Shown here in pieces: positions 36,202 to 44,482 of a stretch of DNA of 64,000 nucleotides. This DNA comes from Tenacibaculum singaporense (GTDB lineage Bacteria; Bacteroidota; Bacteroidia; Flavobacteriales; Flavobacteriaceae): positions 2,609,001-2,673,000 of the forward strand of contig NZ_CP032548.1 in the NCBI RefSeq assembly GCF_003867015.1. The letters are read 5' to 3'. Both the position numbers and the translations under genes were made by a program. Numbering within the stretch: position 1 is the stretch's first letter; every line of letters starts with the position of its first letter. A model generated the notes under the pieces. The model saw only the letters and a list, made by a program, of their open reading frames with translations, searched no databases and was not told where the DNA came from.

Positions 36202-36747
36202 TTATTGATTCTGAAAAATATACACCTCTGTAGCTCCTCGACCATACTTTTGATAAGAAGCGTCATAATACTTTACAGGGTAATTATTTAATAAATATTG
36301 TAATTCCGTTTTTAAAACTCCATCCCCTACTCCATGTATTAAAACTAGTTTTGATATTCTTTTAGATATGCAGTATTCTAACTTATGTTTTGCTGTATTA
36401 ATTTGTAATGATAAAATATCGTAATTATCCATTCCTCTTGTAGACTTTACCAACTTTTCAGCATGTAAATCTACCTCCATAACTACTTCTCTTTTATCTT
36501 TTACAAAAGATGTTTTTTTCTTTTTCTCTTTATTTTGAGTCTTGGCTTTAAGCATTGGATTATTAATATCAGAATATTTACTTAACTCATTTTGATCCAC
36601 TTCAACTTTTACTAATTCTTTCCTAAGAAAACAATACTCCATTCCATCCTCATCTTTAACAAAAACCTCTTCATTATTAATTTTTGTTACAAATCCTCTA
36701 ATATCAGCATCAATTACTGCCACTTTATTACCGATTTCTAAACACAT
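36202..36747 (-). CDS. Smr-domain protein with N-terminal DUF2027-like region
   Basis: 181 residues. The N-terminal 60 residues form a small beta domain (IGNKVAVIDADIRGFVTKIN). A Lys-rich linker (KEKKKKTSFVKDKR) leads to a C-terminal Smr domain with VDLHAEKLV and the signature LVLIHGVGDGVLK, then KYGRGATEVYI. Smr domains bind or cut nucleic acid; here the MutS part is absent. In Bacteroidota such stand-alone Smr proteins are common, and the exact role is unknown. It is divergent from the phosphatase-like gene with 83 bases between, and 47 bases upstream of the cysteine desulfurase on the same strand. Confidence 0.88.
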   Translation of the reverse strand: MCLEIGNKVAVIDADIRGFVTKINNEEVFVKDEDGMEYCFLRKELVKVEVDQNELSKYSDINNPMLKAKTQNKEKKKKTSFVKDKREVVMEVDLHAEKLVKSTRGMDNYDILSLQINTAKHKLEYCISKRISKLVLIHGVGDGVLKTELQYLLNNYPVKYYDASYQKYGRGATEVYIFQNQ

Positions 36748-36787
36748 CCTTAACCTTTATTTAATTAGCTAAAAGGGTATTAGCTTG

Positions 36788-36795
36788 TATTTTTG
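36788..36795 (+). promoter_or_regulatory. -7 box TATTTTTG for the phosphatase-like gene
   Basis: Exact TAnnTTTG match, 35 bases before the ATG at 36831, in the divergent intergenic region. Confidence 0.5.
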
Positions 36796-36830
36796 CAAAT
36801 AATTACACTCTGCAAAAGAACTGCAAATAA

Positions 36831-37466
36831 ATGATAAACACTAAGAATATTAATACAAAAGTTTTCTTTGAGGAAGCAAGAAAAGAGTTAATCCTTACTG
36901 AAGAGCGAAAAGATTTATTACTTGAAATAGCTGATACTATTCTTGAAGAGTATCTTGACAGAGAGAAAATAAATTTAAATTTCATTTGTACTCATAATTC
37001 TAGTAGAAGTCAGTTTGCACAAGTGTGGAGCTTCTTTGCTATTGAGTATTTCAACTTAAAAAATATGTTTACCTATTCTGGTGGAACAGAAACTACTTCT
37101 TTTCATAGAAACACGGTTAAATGCTTACAAAAAACTGGGTTTATTTTTAGTGTTGTTGATTTTTCTCATCAAAACCCAAGATATTTAGTTTCTTTTAACG
37201 GAACTAAAAAATCTATCTTAGGTTTTTCAAAATTATACGATCATCCTCAAAATAGCTATCCTTTTGTAGCTATAACTACTTGTGACAATGCTGATCAAAA
37301 CTGTCCATACATTCCTGATGCTATCGAACGTTTTCACTTACCATATAACGACCCTAAAACATCAGACAATACAGACTTAACTGAAGAAACATACCTAAAC
37401 ACTAGTAAACAAATTGCTGGTGAGCTTTTTTTTATTTTTGAAGAAATTCATCAAAAACTATCTTAG
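36831..37466 (+). CDS. Low-molecular-weight phosphotyrosine phosphatase / arsenate reductase-like protein
   Basis: 211 residues. The P-loop C53-T-H-N-S-S-R59 (CX5R, in FICTHNSSRSQ) is the active site of the LMW-PTP/ArsC superfamily. About 48 residues of helical extension precede it. The later segment FVAITTCDNADQNCPYIPDAIERFHLPYNDP holds two Cys (TTCDNADQNC, at about 156-163) that could act as resolving Cys, as in thioredoxin-type arsenate reductases. Whether it acts on phosphotyrosine or arsenate cannot be decided; no ars genes are nearby. The stop abuts the convergent PPK2 gene with no spacer. The longer-than-usual length is due to the N-terminal extension. Confidence 0.85.
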   Translation: MINTKNINTKVFFEEARKELILTEERKDLLLEIADTILEEYLDREKINLNFICTHNSSRSQFAQVWSFFAIEYFNLKNMFTYSGGTETTSFHRNTVKCLQKTGFIFSVVDFSHQNPRYLVSFNGTKKSILGFSKLYDHPQNSYPFVAITTCDNADQNCPYIPDAIERFHLPYNDPKTSDNTDLTEETYLNTSKQIAGELFFIFEEIHQKLS

Positions 37467-38246
37467 TTACACCTCTATATTTTTATCATAAGGTATTCTT
37501 TCTAAAATGTAATTAATTACATTTATTCTTGCCACAGTTTTCCTGTTAGCTCGAATAACTTTCCATGGAGATATTTCTGTGTTTGTTTTTGAAAACATAG
37601 CTCTTTTGTACTCTGTATAATCATCCCAAAGCTCTTGGGCTTTTTCATCAACAGGTGTCATCTTCCATTGTTTTAATGGATTATTCTTTATATCATTAAA
37701 TCGCTTAGCTTGTTCTTTCTTATTAATAGACATGTAAATTTTCACCAAACGAATTCCTGATTCTAAAATCATACGTTCAAAATCATTTACCTGATTCATA
37801 AAAATTTCATATTCTTCTTGTGTACAAAAACCATTTACAGGTTCAACTACTGCACGATTATACCAGCTTCTATCAAAAAAAACAATTTCTCCTGCTTTAG
37901 GAAACTGCTCTACATATCGCTGAAAATACCATTGAGTTTTTTGATCTTCATTAGGTTTTGGAAGTGCTACAATTCGCATATGACGAGGATTGATACGTTC
38001 TGTAATTCTACGTATTGCCCCACCTTTACCCGCAGCATCTCTTCCTTCAAAAATTACAATTATTCGTTCATTTTCTTTTATTGCCCAAGCTTGTAAACGA
38101 ATTATTTCAACTTGTAATTTTTTTAATTTTCTTTCATAATCAACATATCGAATTGCTCTTTCTAAATTAAAAGATTTCGACAATAAAGCTTTTAAACCTC
38201 TTGTTGTATTTAATTTATTTACGTCTCTTTGAGTTAACTTTCCCAT
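37467..38246 (-). CDS. Polyphosphate kinase 2 family protein (second of tandem pair)
   Basis: Transfers phosphate between polyphosphate and nucleotides; cytoplasmic P-loop enzyme. Walker A is GRDAAGKGG (68-76), Walker B is IVFFDRSWYNRA, followed by EPVNGFCT and a lid rich in Arg/Lys. At 259 residues it is a single-domain PPK2. It follows the other PPK2 after a 1-base gap, so the two form one transcript, and their sequences are clearly paralogous. Substrate class (ADP, GDP or AMP) cannot be assigned by eye. It converges on the phosphatase-like gene without any spacer, so termination must occur inside one of them. Confidence 0.92.
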   Translation of the reverse strand: MGKLTQRDVNKLNTTRGLKALLSKSFNLERAIRYVDYERKLKKLQVEIIRLQAWAIKENERIIVIFEGRDAAGKGGAIRRITERINPRHMRIVALPKPNEDQKTQWYFQRYVEQFPKAGEIVFFDRSWYNRAVVEPVNGFCTQEEYEIFMNQVNDFERMILESGIRLVKIYMSINKKEQAKRFNDIKNNPLKQWKMTPVDEKAQELWDDYTEYKRAMFSKTNTEISPWKVIRANRKTVARINVINYILERIPYDKNIEV

Positions 38247-38247
38247 T

Positions 38248-39141
38248 TTAATCTAAATGTTTTACTGAACGATAATAACGCATTACAATATTTGGATCTG
38301 GTGTTAAAATCGTTTGAGCTTCTTCCTTTCCGTCGTAATCAAACTGAGATAGTACATGACGCATACACTCAACTCTTGCTTCTTTTTTATTATTCGTTTT
38401 TACTACTATCCAAGGGCTATATGCTGTATGTGTTTTACTAAACATTTCGTTTTTATAGTGACTATATCTGTCCCATAACTCTTGTCCTCTTTTATCTACA
38501 GGGCTAAACTTCCAACGTTTTAATGGATTGTTATTTCTAGAATTGAAACGTCGTAACTGTTCGTCTTTTGAAATTGAAAGCCAAAACTTTATAACTACTA
38601 CTCCATCTTCATATAACATATGTTCAAACTCTGGTACTTGAACCAAAAAATTCTGATACTGATCGTCATTACAAAATCCCATTACAGGCTCAACTACTGC
38701 TCTATTATACCAACTACGATCAAAAAAAACAATTTCTCCAGGGTTTGGCAATTCTTTAATATATCGCTGAAAATACCATTGTCCTTTTTCTACCTCTGTT
38801 GGTTTATTTAAAGCTACCAAACGTGTAGAACGCGGATTCATATGCTCCATAAAACGTCGAATACTTCCTCCCTTTCCTGCTGCGTCTCTTCCTTCAAAAA
38901 TTACAGCTACTCGTTTTTTATTTTTAGCAATCCATTGTTGAAGCTTCACCAACTCTATTTGTAACTTCCTTAGCTCTTCTTCATAATCTAATTTTACCTG
39001 AACCTTAGTAATAGAAACCCCCTTTTCTTTAATAATTGTTAACAACTCTTTATTTGTTGAAACATTTTCAAAATCTTCAATTGTTAATACAGGTTCTTCT
39101 TTCATAAGTTTATTAATTTTTCTTGTTAATAATTTAACCAA
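38248..39141 (-). CDS. Polyphosphate kinase 2 family protein (first of tandem pair)
   Basis: 297 residues: same fold as its neighbour, with Walker A GRDAAGKGG (84-92), Walker B IVFFDRSWYNRA and EPVMGFCN. It has a longer N-terminus (about 50 residues, helical, KLMKEEPVLTIEDFENV) and a longer C-terminal tail (TPDPNIVMRYYRSV). That C-terminal PDPNIV..Y motif is typical of class I PPK2 enzymes, and its absence from the neighbour suggests that the two have divided substrates or regulation. The ATG is 32 bases from the divergent lpxR-like start, so their promoters must overlap. Confidence 0.93.
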   Translation of the reverse strand: MVKLLTRKINKLMKEEPVLTIEDFENVSTNKELLTIIKEKGVSITKVQVKLDYEEELRKLQIELVKLQQWIAKNKKRVAVIFEGRDAAGKGGSIRRFMEHMNPRSTRLVALNKPTEVEKGQWYFQRYIKELPNPGEIVFFDRSWYNRAVVEPVMGFCNDDQYQNFLVQVPEFEHMLYEDGVVVIKFWLSISKDEQLRRFNSRNNNPLKRWKFSPVDKRGQELWDRYSHYKNEMFSKTHTAYSPWIVVKTNNKKEARVECMRHVLSQFDYDGKEEAQTILTPDPNIVMRYYRSVKHLD

Positions 39142-39173
39142 GGATATGCTAAAATAATACGATATTTACAGCT

Positions 39174-40118
39174 ATGAAAAAAAATATACTACTTTTATTT
39201 ATCTTACTTTCTCTTCCTACATTCTCACAACGTAAATACGCCAAAGAGTTTAGTTTTATAAATGATAATGATTTATATACTTCAACTTACCAAGACCGAT
39301 ATTATACTAACGGAGCTTTTTTAACGTATCGCTTCTTAAGCAAGAATAAAGTTAAAAACATAGCTAAAAAAATATATGAAATTCAATTAGGGCACCATAT
39401 GTATACCCCATATAAAGCTATCGTAGAAACCATTGAAGAACACGATCGTCCCTTTGCTGGTTATTTGTTTGCTAGCTTTGGTATAAATAAATTTTATACA
39501 AATGAGTCTATTTTAAAAACATCTTTACAATTAGGTGTTATTGGCTCATCTTCTTTAAGTGAAGAACTTCAAGGTATTATTCATAAAATGTATGGCTTTA
39601 GAAAAGCTACCGGATGGGATTATCAAATAAAAGATGCATTTGCCCTAAATTTAAAAGCTGATTATATAAAAAAAATAAGCAAAGACAATGTTTTTGACCT
39701 TAACTGGATAAATTCTGCTAGATTAGGTACTGTTTATACTGATTTATCAACCGGTTTATATACTCGTATTGGTTTCAAACCTTTAGAAAGTATTATTAAC
39801 TCTATTGCTTTTCATGGAAACTTAAATAACCAAAATACTAATTTCGAAAATAAGGCGGAAGTTTTTTTATACCTAAAACCAATGCTCCATTATGTTGCCT
39901 ATGACGCAACTATTGAAGGAAGCTTTTTAACCGACAAAAATCCTGTAACATTTGAAGTAGAACCTTTTAAATTCACTACAGAGTTTGGAATTCGTTTTAC
40001 AAGTAATCGTTTTAATTTTGGGTATACCATAAATTACCACACTAAAAAGCTCAAAAGCTCACGTGTTCCAAAAGGTAATTTTTATGGTACAATACAATTA
40101 AATTATCAGTTTAATTAG
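39174..40118 (+). CDS. LpxR-like lipid A deacylase, outer membrane
   Basis: Outer-membrane barrel hydrolase that removes the 3'-acyloxyacyl chain of lipid A in known relatives. Signal peptide NILLLFILLSLPTFSQ, then FSFINDNDLYTSTYQDRYYTNG, read as FINDNDLY (catalytic Asn/Asp region) and DRYYTNG (substrate/calcium site). HDRPFAGYLF near residue 90 and the C-terminal strand GTIQLNYQFN are family-typical. It has 314 residues. Function rests on the family; activity could alter surface charge and host recognition. It is divergent from ppk2 with 32 bases between, and a promoter box for the next gene lies 51 bases after its stop. Confidence 0.85.
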   Translation: MKKNILLLFILLSLPTFSQRKYAKEFSFINDNDLYTSTYQDRYYTNGAFLTYRFLSKNKVKNIAKKIYEIQLGHHMYTPYKAIVETIEEHDRPFAGYLFASFGINKFYTNESILKTSLQLGVIGSSSLSEELQGIIHKMYGFRKATGWDYQIKDAFALNLKADYIKKISKDNVFDLNWINSARLGTVYTDLSTGLYTRIGFKPLESIINSIAFHGNLNNQNTNFENKAEVFLYLKPMLHYVAYDATIEGSFLTDKNPVTFEVEPFKFTTEFGIRFTSNRFNFGYTINYHTKKLKSSRVPKGNFYGTIQLNYQFN

Positions 40119-40168
40119 GGGTATTGTACACTTATAAAAAAATAATTTTTAAAATCATCAAATTAAGA

Positions 40169-40176
40169 TATATTTG
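40169..40176 (+). promoter_or_regulatory. -7 box TATATTTG for dnaN
   Basis: Exact TAnnTTTG match, 29 bases before the dnaN ATG. The -33 element is weak. Confidence 0.55.
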
Positions 40177-40204
40177 TAAGTCTAATAAATAGAAAAATTA
40201 CTAA

Positions 40205-41323
40205 ATGAAATTTATCGTATCTAGCTCACAATTATTAAAACAACTACAAGTTTTAGGTGGGGTTATAAATAGCAATAACACGTTACCAATTTTAGATAAC
40301 TTTTTATTTGAACTATCTGAAAACGAATTAAAAATATCAGCTTCCGACCTTGAGACAACCATGTCATCAGTTATTGAAGTTGAAAGTACTGATACTGGAG
40401 CGATTGCTATAAATGCTCGTTTATTATTAGATACTTTAAAGACATTTCCTGAACAACCTCTTACTTTTAAGGTTGAAGGAGATAATACCATTGAAATTAT
40501 TTCTGAGCAAGGGAAGTATGACATGGCTTACTTTAGCGGAGATGAGTTCCCTAAAGCTGTAGAATTACCTTCTCCTAGTAGCACTGAAATTCCATCTCAT
40601 ATTTTAGCTACAGCTATTTCAAAAACTATTTTCGCTGCTGGTAATGATGATTTACGCCCAGTAATGAGTGGTGTATTTTTTCAGTTCAATTCGAAAGAAT
40701 TAACTTTTGTAGCTACCGACGCTCATAAATTAGTAAAATATACACGTACCGATATTACTGCTGATAAATCAGCTGAATTTATCATGCCTAAAAAACCTTT
40801 AAACTTATTAAAAGGAATTTTAGGGGGATCAGAAAACAACGTTACTATTGAGTATAATGATACCAATGCTAAATTTACTTTTGATAATGTAGTATTAATC
40901 TGTCGATTAATTGACGGGAAATACCCTAATTACGAAGCTGTTATACCTAAAGAAAATCCAAATAAATTAACTGTTGACAGAGCTTCTTTCTTAAACTCTG
41001 TACGTCGTGTTTCTATTTTTTCTAGTAAAACAACACATCAAATTCGTTTGAAAATGGCGGGTACTGAGTTAAATATTTCTGCAGAAGATTTAGACTATTC
41101 TAATAAAGCCGACGAACGATTAAACTGTGATTACCAAGGAGACGATATGCAAATTGGATTTAACTCTCGCTTTTTAAGTGAAATGTTAAATAACTTAAAC
41201 TCTAACGACGTTTTAATTGAAATGAGTTTACCAAACAGAGCTGGAATTTTAACTCCTATTGATGGAACTGAAGAAGGTGAATTAGTAACTATGCTTGTTA
41301 TGCCTGTGATGTTAAACGGATAA
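40205..41323 (+). CDS. dnaN: DNA polymerase III beta subunit (sliding clamp)
   Basis: Ring-shaped processivity factor. The three tandem clamp domains are visible: MKFIVSSSQLLKQL..LPILDNFLFEL at the start, RPVMSGVFFQF and ATDAHKLVKY in domain 2, and the C-terminal LVTMLVMPVMLNG that forms the conserved end strand and pocket. The length of 372 residues is normal. It has its own promoter and a very strong terminator. It is not next to dnaA or recF, so it does not mark an origin here. Downstream parA/parB genes are on the same strand but after the terminator. Confidence 0.97.
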   Translation: MKFIVSSSQLLKQLQVLGGVINSNNTLPILDNFLFELSENELKISASDLETTMSSVIEVESTDTGAIAINARLLLDTLKTFPEQPLTFKVEGDNTIEIISEQGKYDMAYFSGDEFPKAVELPSPSSTEIPSHILATAISKTIFAAGNDDLRPVMSGVFFQFNSKELTFVATDAHKLVKYTRTDITADKSAEFIMPKKPLNLLKGILGGSENNVTIEYNDTNAKFTFDNVVLICRLIDGKYPNYEAVIPKENPNKLTVDRASFLNSVRRVSIFSSKTTHQIRLKMAGTELNISAEDLDYSNKADERLNCDYQGDDMQIGFNSRFLSEMLNNLNSNDVLIEMSLPNRAGILTPIDGTEEGELVTMLVMPVMLNG

Positions 41324-41340
41324 TAAAATCCTCTACACAT

Positions 41341-41388
41341 AAAATTACAAAAGCCACAGAATCAAAACTCTGTGGCTTTTGTAATTTT
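41341..41388. terminator. Strong terminator after dnaN
   Basis: A perfect 20-bp stem (41341-41360 with 41369-41388) with an 8-base loop; the right arm ends in GTAATTTT. It is the longest simple stem in the window outside the palindrome module at 62.8 kb and should isolate dnaN from parA. Confidence 0.85.
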
Positions 41389-41459
41389 ATTTAATGTCTT
41401 TCTCTTTTAAAAATGATAAATAATTGTAAATTTACCTCTTTCAAACTTTATAAATTATA

Positions 41460-42224
41460 ATGGGTAGAATTATTGCAATTGCAAATCAAAAAGGTGGTGT
41501 AGGTAAAACTACTACATCTGTAAACTTAGCTGCGGCTTTAGGTGTTTTAGAAAAAAAAGTATTGTTAATTGATGCTGATCCCCAAGCAAATGCTACTTCT
41601 GGTTTAGGTTTAGACGTTGAAAGTGTAGAAATTGGAACATATCAGGTTTTAGAACATACAATTCCTGCAAAGGATACTGTTTTAAAAACAGACTCTCCTA
41701 ACGTTGACTTAATCCCTGCTCATATTGATTTAGTTGCTATTGAAATTGAATTGGTAGACAAGCAACAACGCGAGTATATGTTAAAAAAAGCGTTAGAAGA
41801 TATTAAAGATGATTACGATTTTATTTTAATTGATTGTGCTCCATCTTTAGGTTTAATAACTTTAAACTCTCTAGTAGCTGCTGACTCTGTTGTTATTCCA
41901 ATTCAATGTGAATACTTTGCTTTAGAAGGTTTAGGAAAATTATTAAACACAATTAAGAGTGTTCAAAAAATACATAATCAAGAATTAGAAATTGAAGGTT
42001 TGTTATTAACTATGTTCGATTCTCGTTTACGATTATCAAACCAAGTGGTAGATGAAGTACGCAAACACTTCAGTTCTATGGTTTTTGAAACAATAGTACA
42101 CAGAAATATTCGTTTAAGTGAAGCACCAAGTTATGGAGAAAGTATAATTTCATACGATGCAACGAGTAAAGGTGCCGTAAATTACTTAAATTTGGCGAAC
42201 GAAATTTTAACTAAAAACGCATAA
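41460..42224 (+). CDS. parA: Chromosome-partitioning ATPase ParA
   Basis: Deviant Walker-A ATPase that moves ParB-parS complexes along the nucleoid. KGGVGKTT (residues 11-18) with the signature first Lys, LLIDADPQANATSGLG, FILIDCAPSLG and the C-terminal DATSKGAVNYLNLA are all present. It has 254 residues, the size of chromosomal Soj-type ParA with no N-terminal DNA-binding domain. It is the first gene of parA-parB-DUF5683-dapB, with a 9-base gap to parB. No parS-like TTTCACGTGAAA palindrome was seen in the window. Confidence 0.96.
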   Translation: MGRIIAIANQKGGVGKTTTSVNLAAALGVLEKKVLLIDADPQANATSGLGLDVESVEIGTYQVLEHTIPAKDTVLKTDSPNVDLIPAHIDLVAIEIELVDKQQREYMLKKALEDIKDDYDFILIDCAPSLGLITLNSLVAADSVVIPIQCEYFALEGLGKLLNTIKSVQKIHNQELEIEGLLLTMFDSRLRLSNQVVDEVRKHFSSMVFETIVHRNIRLSEAPSYGESIISYDATSKGAVNYLNLANEILTKNA

Positions 42225-42233
42225 TCACTGTAA

Positions 42234-43121
42234 ATGGCAAAAGCAACAAAAAAACAAGCTTTAGGTAGAGGTTTATCAGCATTATTAAAGGAAACTGCAG
42301 AAGTAAATTCAGCAGAAGACAAAAATGCAGATAAGTTGGTTGGAAATATTATTGAAATTGATATAAACTCAATAGATGTAAACCCTTACCAACCTAGGAC
42401 TTATTTTGATGAAGAAGCGTTGCGTGAATTAGCTAGTTCTATTAAAGAATTAGGAGTTATTCAGCCTATTACTGTACGTAAACTATCAAGCGATAAGTTT
42501 CAATTAGTTTCTGGGGAACGTCGTTTTAGAGCCTCTAAACTTATTGGAAACAAAACCGTTCCTGCTTACATTCGTTTAGCCAACGATCAGGAAATGTTAG
42601 AAATGGCGTTGGTAGAAAATATTCAACGTAAAAACTTAGATCCAATTGAAGTTGCCCTTTCTTACCAGCGTTTAATTGATGAAATTCAACTTACTCAAGA
42701 AGAACTAAGTACTCGTGTTGGAAAAAAACGTTCTACAGTTACTAACTATTTACGTTTACTTAAGCTAGATCCTATTATTCAAACAGGAATGCGTGATGGT
42801 TTTATTTCAATGGGACACGGTCGTGCATTGATTAATGTTGATAGTAACTCTGATCAATTAAACATTTATGAGAAAATTGTTCGTGATAAACTATCAGTGC
42901 GTCAAACTGAAGAACTTGTAAAAAACTTAAAAGCTGGTAAGGTTGCTAAAACAACCAAAAAGAAAGCTTTACCTAATTATATTTCTGAAAGCGTTAAGGA
43001 TATTAGCGACTATTTTGGACATAAAATTGACGTTACAGTGAACAATCGTGGAAAAGGTAAAATTTCTATCCCTTTTCATTCTGAAGAAGATTTTAACCGT
43101 ATTAAAAACTTACTAAAGTAA
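42234..43121 (+). CDS. parB: Chromosome-partitioning protein ParB
   Basis: CTPase and parS-binding clamp. GRGLSALL at the N-terminus (ParA-interaction), then NPYQPR, the CTP-binding LVSGERRFRASKL and ENIQRKNLDP, a helix-turn-helix (LTQEELSTRVGKKRSTVTNY, about 163-182), and a C-terminal dimer domain. It has 295 residues. The DUF5683 gene starts on the base after its stop codon, so translation is probably coupled. Confidence 0.96.
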   Translation: MAKATKKQALGRGLSALLKETAEVNSAEDKNADKLVGNIIEIDINSIDVNPYQPRTYFDEEALRELASSIKELGVIQPITVRKLSSDKFQLVSGERRFRASKLIGNKTVPAYIRLANDQEMLEMALVENIQRKNLDPIEVALSYQRLIDEIQLTQEELSTRVGKKRSTVTNYLRLLKLDPIIQTGMRDGFISMGHGRALINVDSNSDQLNIYEKIVRDKLSVRQTEELVKNLKAGKVAKTTKKKALPNYISESVKDISDYFGHKIDVTVNNRGKGKISIPFHSEEDFNRIKNLLK

Positions 43122-43700
43122 TTGAACGTACGTATAATCATATTCGCTTTTTTTAGTCTTTTTTTGTTTCAAAATACCTTTGCTCAAAAAGATTCTATTG
43201 CCGTTAGGGCAAAACAACTTCAGTTAACAAGTGACAAATACAATCCTTTGTCACCTTCAAAAGCTGCCTTTTACTCAGCTATTTTTCCTGGAGGTGGACA
43301 AATTTATAATGGAAAGTATTGGAAAGCCCCAATAGTATGGGCAGCAATAGGCGCTAGTGCTTATTTTTATATTGATAATAGCGATCAGTATGATCGATAC
43401 CGAACAGCTTTTAAACTTCGTAAACAAGGATTAAAAGACGAATTTACTAGAGAGGATGGAACTGTTCTTATTTCTACTGCTGGTTTAGAAAGTGCACAGA
43501 AAACTTTACGAAAAAATAGAGATTTATCATTATTAACTGGTGTGCTTTTATATGTTTTACAAATTGTTGAAGCCAGTGTTAATGCACACTTATTACAATT
43601 TGACACAGATGATAGCTTATCTGTAAAACCAGTAATCACTCCAGATCCTTTATTTATCGAAGCTCCTAAAGTTGGTTTAACACTAAAATATTCTTTTTAA
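43122..43700 (+). CDS. DUF5683 domain-containing protein
   Basis: 192 residues, TTG start directly after the parB stop (no ATG is available before the signal-like stretch VRIIIFAFFSLFLFQNTFAQ). The body has PLSPSKAAFYSAIFPGGGQIYNGKYWKAPIVW, read as AAFYSAIFPGGGQIYN, the family motif, and one or two membrane segments (IVWAAIGASAYFYI and LLTGVLLYVLQIVEASV). The function is unknown. Its fixed place between parB and dapB is common in flavobacteria. It may be a small inner- or outer-membrane protein. Confidence 0.88.
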   Translation: MNVRIIIFAFFSLFLFQNTFAQKDSIAVRAKQLQLTSDKYNPLSPSKAAFYSAIFPGGGQIYNGKYWKAPIVWAAIGASAYFYIDNSDQYDRYRTAFKLRKQGLKDEFTREDGTVLISTAGLESAQKTLRKNRDLSLLTGVLLYVLQIVEASVNAHLLQFDTDDSLSVKPVITPDPLFIEAPKVGLTLKYSF

Positions 43701-43701
43701 G

Positions 43702-44403
43702 ATGAAAATAGCCTTACTTGGTTATGGTAGAATGGGTAAAGAAATTGAAAAAATTGCTTTACAAAGAGGACATAAAATTGTTATAAAAACTTCTGGAAAA
43801 GAAGTGTATGATATTACAAAAGCTGATGTAGCAATAGACTTTAGTATTCCTTCTTCAGCATACGACAATATCAGCAATTGTATTAACAATAATATACCTG
43901 TTATTTCTGGAACTACTGGTTGGTTAGATAAATACAACGATATTGTTGATTTATGTAATGACAAAAAAGGTGCATTTATTTATGCTTCTAACTTTAGTTT
44001 AGGGGTTAATGTTTTCTTTGAACTAAACAAACAGCTTGCTAAAATGATGAGTACTTTAGAACAATATAATGTTTCTATTGAAGAAATTCATCATACTAAA
44101 AAGTTAGATGCTCCAAGCGGTACTGCAATTACATTGGCAGAAGGTATTATTGAAAATACTAATCAAAAAGCTTGGGAATTAGACGAAAAAACATCAGAAG
44201 AAAATATTCCTATTACAGCTATCAGAACTCCGGATGTTCCGGGTACTCACACCGTGACTTACAATTCTGAGGTAGATACTATTGATATTAAACACACAGC
44301 TCATAATCGTCAAGGTTTTGCTTTAGGTGCTGTAATTGCTGCTGAGTGGTTAAATAATAAAACAGGTGTTTTTACTATGCGAGATGTGTTAAACTTAGGT
44401 TAA
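43702..44403 (+). CDS. dapB: 4-hydroxy-tetrahydrodipicolinate reductase
   Basis: NAD(P)H-dependent step of the lysine/diaminopimelate pathway. The dinucleotide-binding GYGRMGKEI is at residues 7-15, GTTGW near 70, and the catalytic segment EIHHTKKLDAPSGTA near 132. EHH/HTKK and DAPSGTA are the hallmarks of the active site. At 233 residues it is slightly shorter than the E. coli enzyme, as usual in Bacteroidota. It starts 1 base after the DUF5683 stop, so it belongs to the par operon. lepB follows after 79 bases. Confidence 0.96.
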   Translation: MKIALLGYGRMGKEIEKIALQRGHKIVIKTSGKEVYDITKADVAIDFSIPSSAYDNISNCINNNIPVISGTTGWLDKYNDIVDLCNDKKGAFIYASNFSLGVNVFFELNKQLAKMMSTLEQYNVSIEEIHHTKKLDAPSGTAITLAEGIIENTNQKAWELDEKTSEENIPITAIRTPDVPGTHTVTYNSEVDTIDIKHTAHNRQGFALGAVIAAEWLNNKTGVFTMRDVLNLG

Positions 44404-44482
44404 TAACGTAACAAACAACTCAAAAAACACACAAATAAAATTGAATTTTATTCCTTACAAGGAACTACAAAATATATAGATT

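Noticed and set aside
36831..37466. Arsenic resistance gene
   Set aside because: CX5R and two later Cys allow either phosphatase or arsenate reductase, but no arsR, acr3 or arsM is adjacent, so only the superfamily is called.
40205..43121. Chromosome origin (dnaN with parAB)
   Set aside because: No dnaA, recF or gyrB, no DnaA-box cluster, and no parS palindrome was seen.
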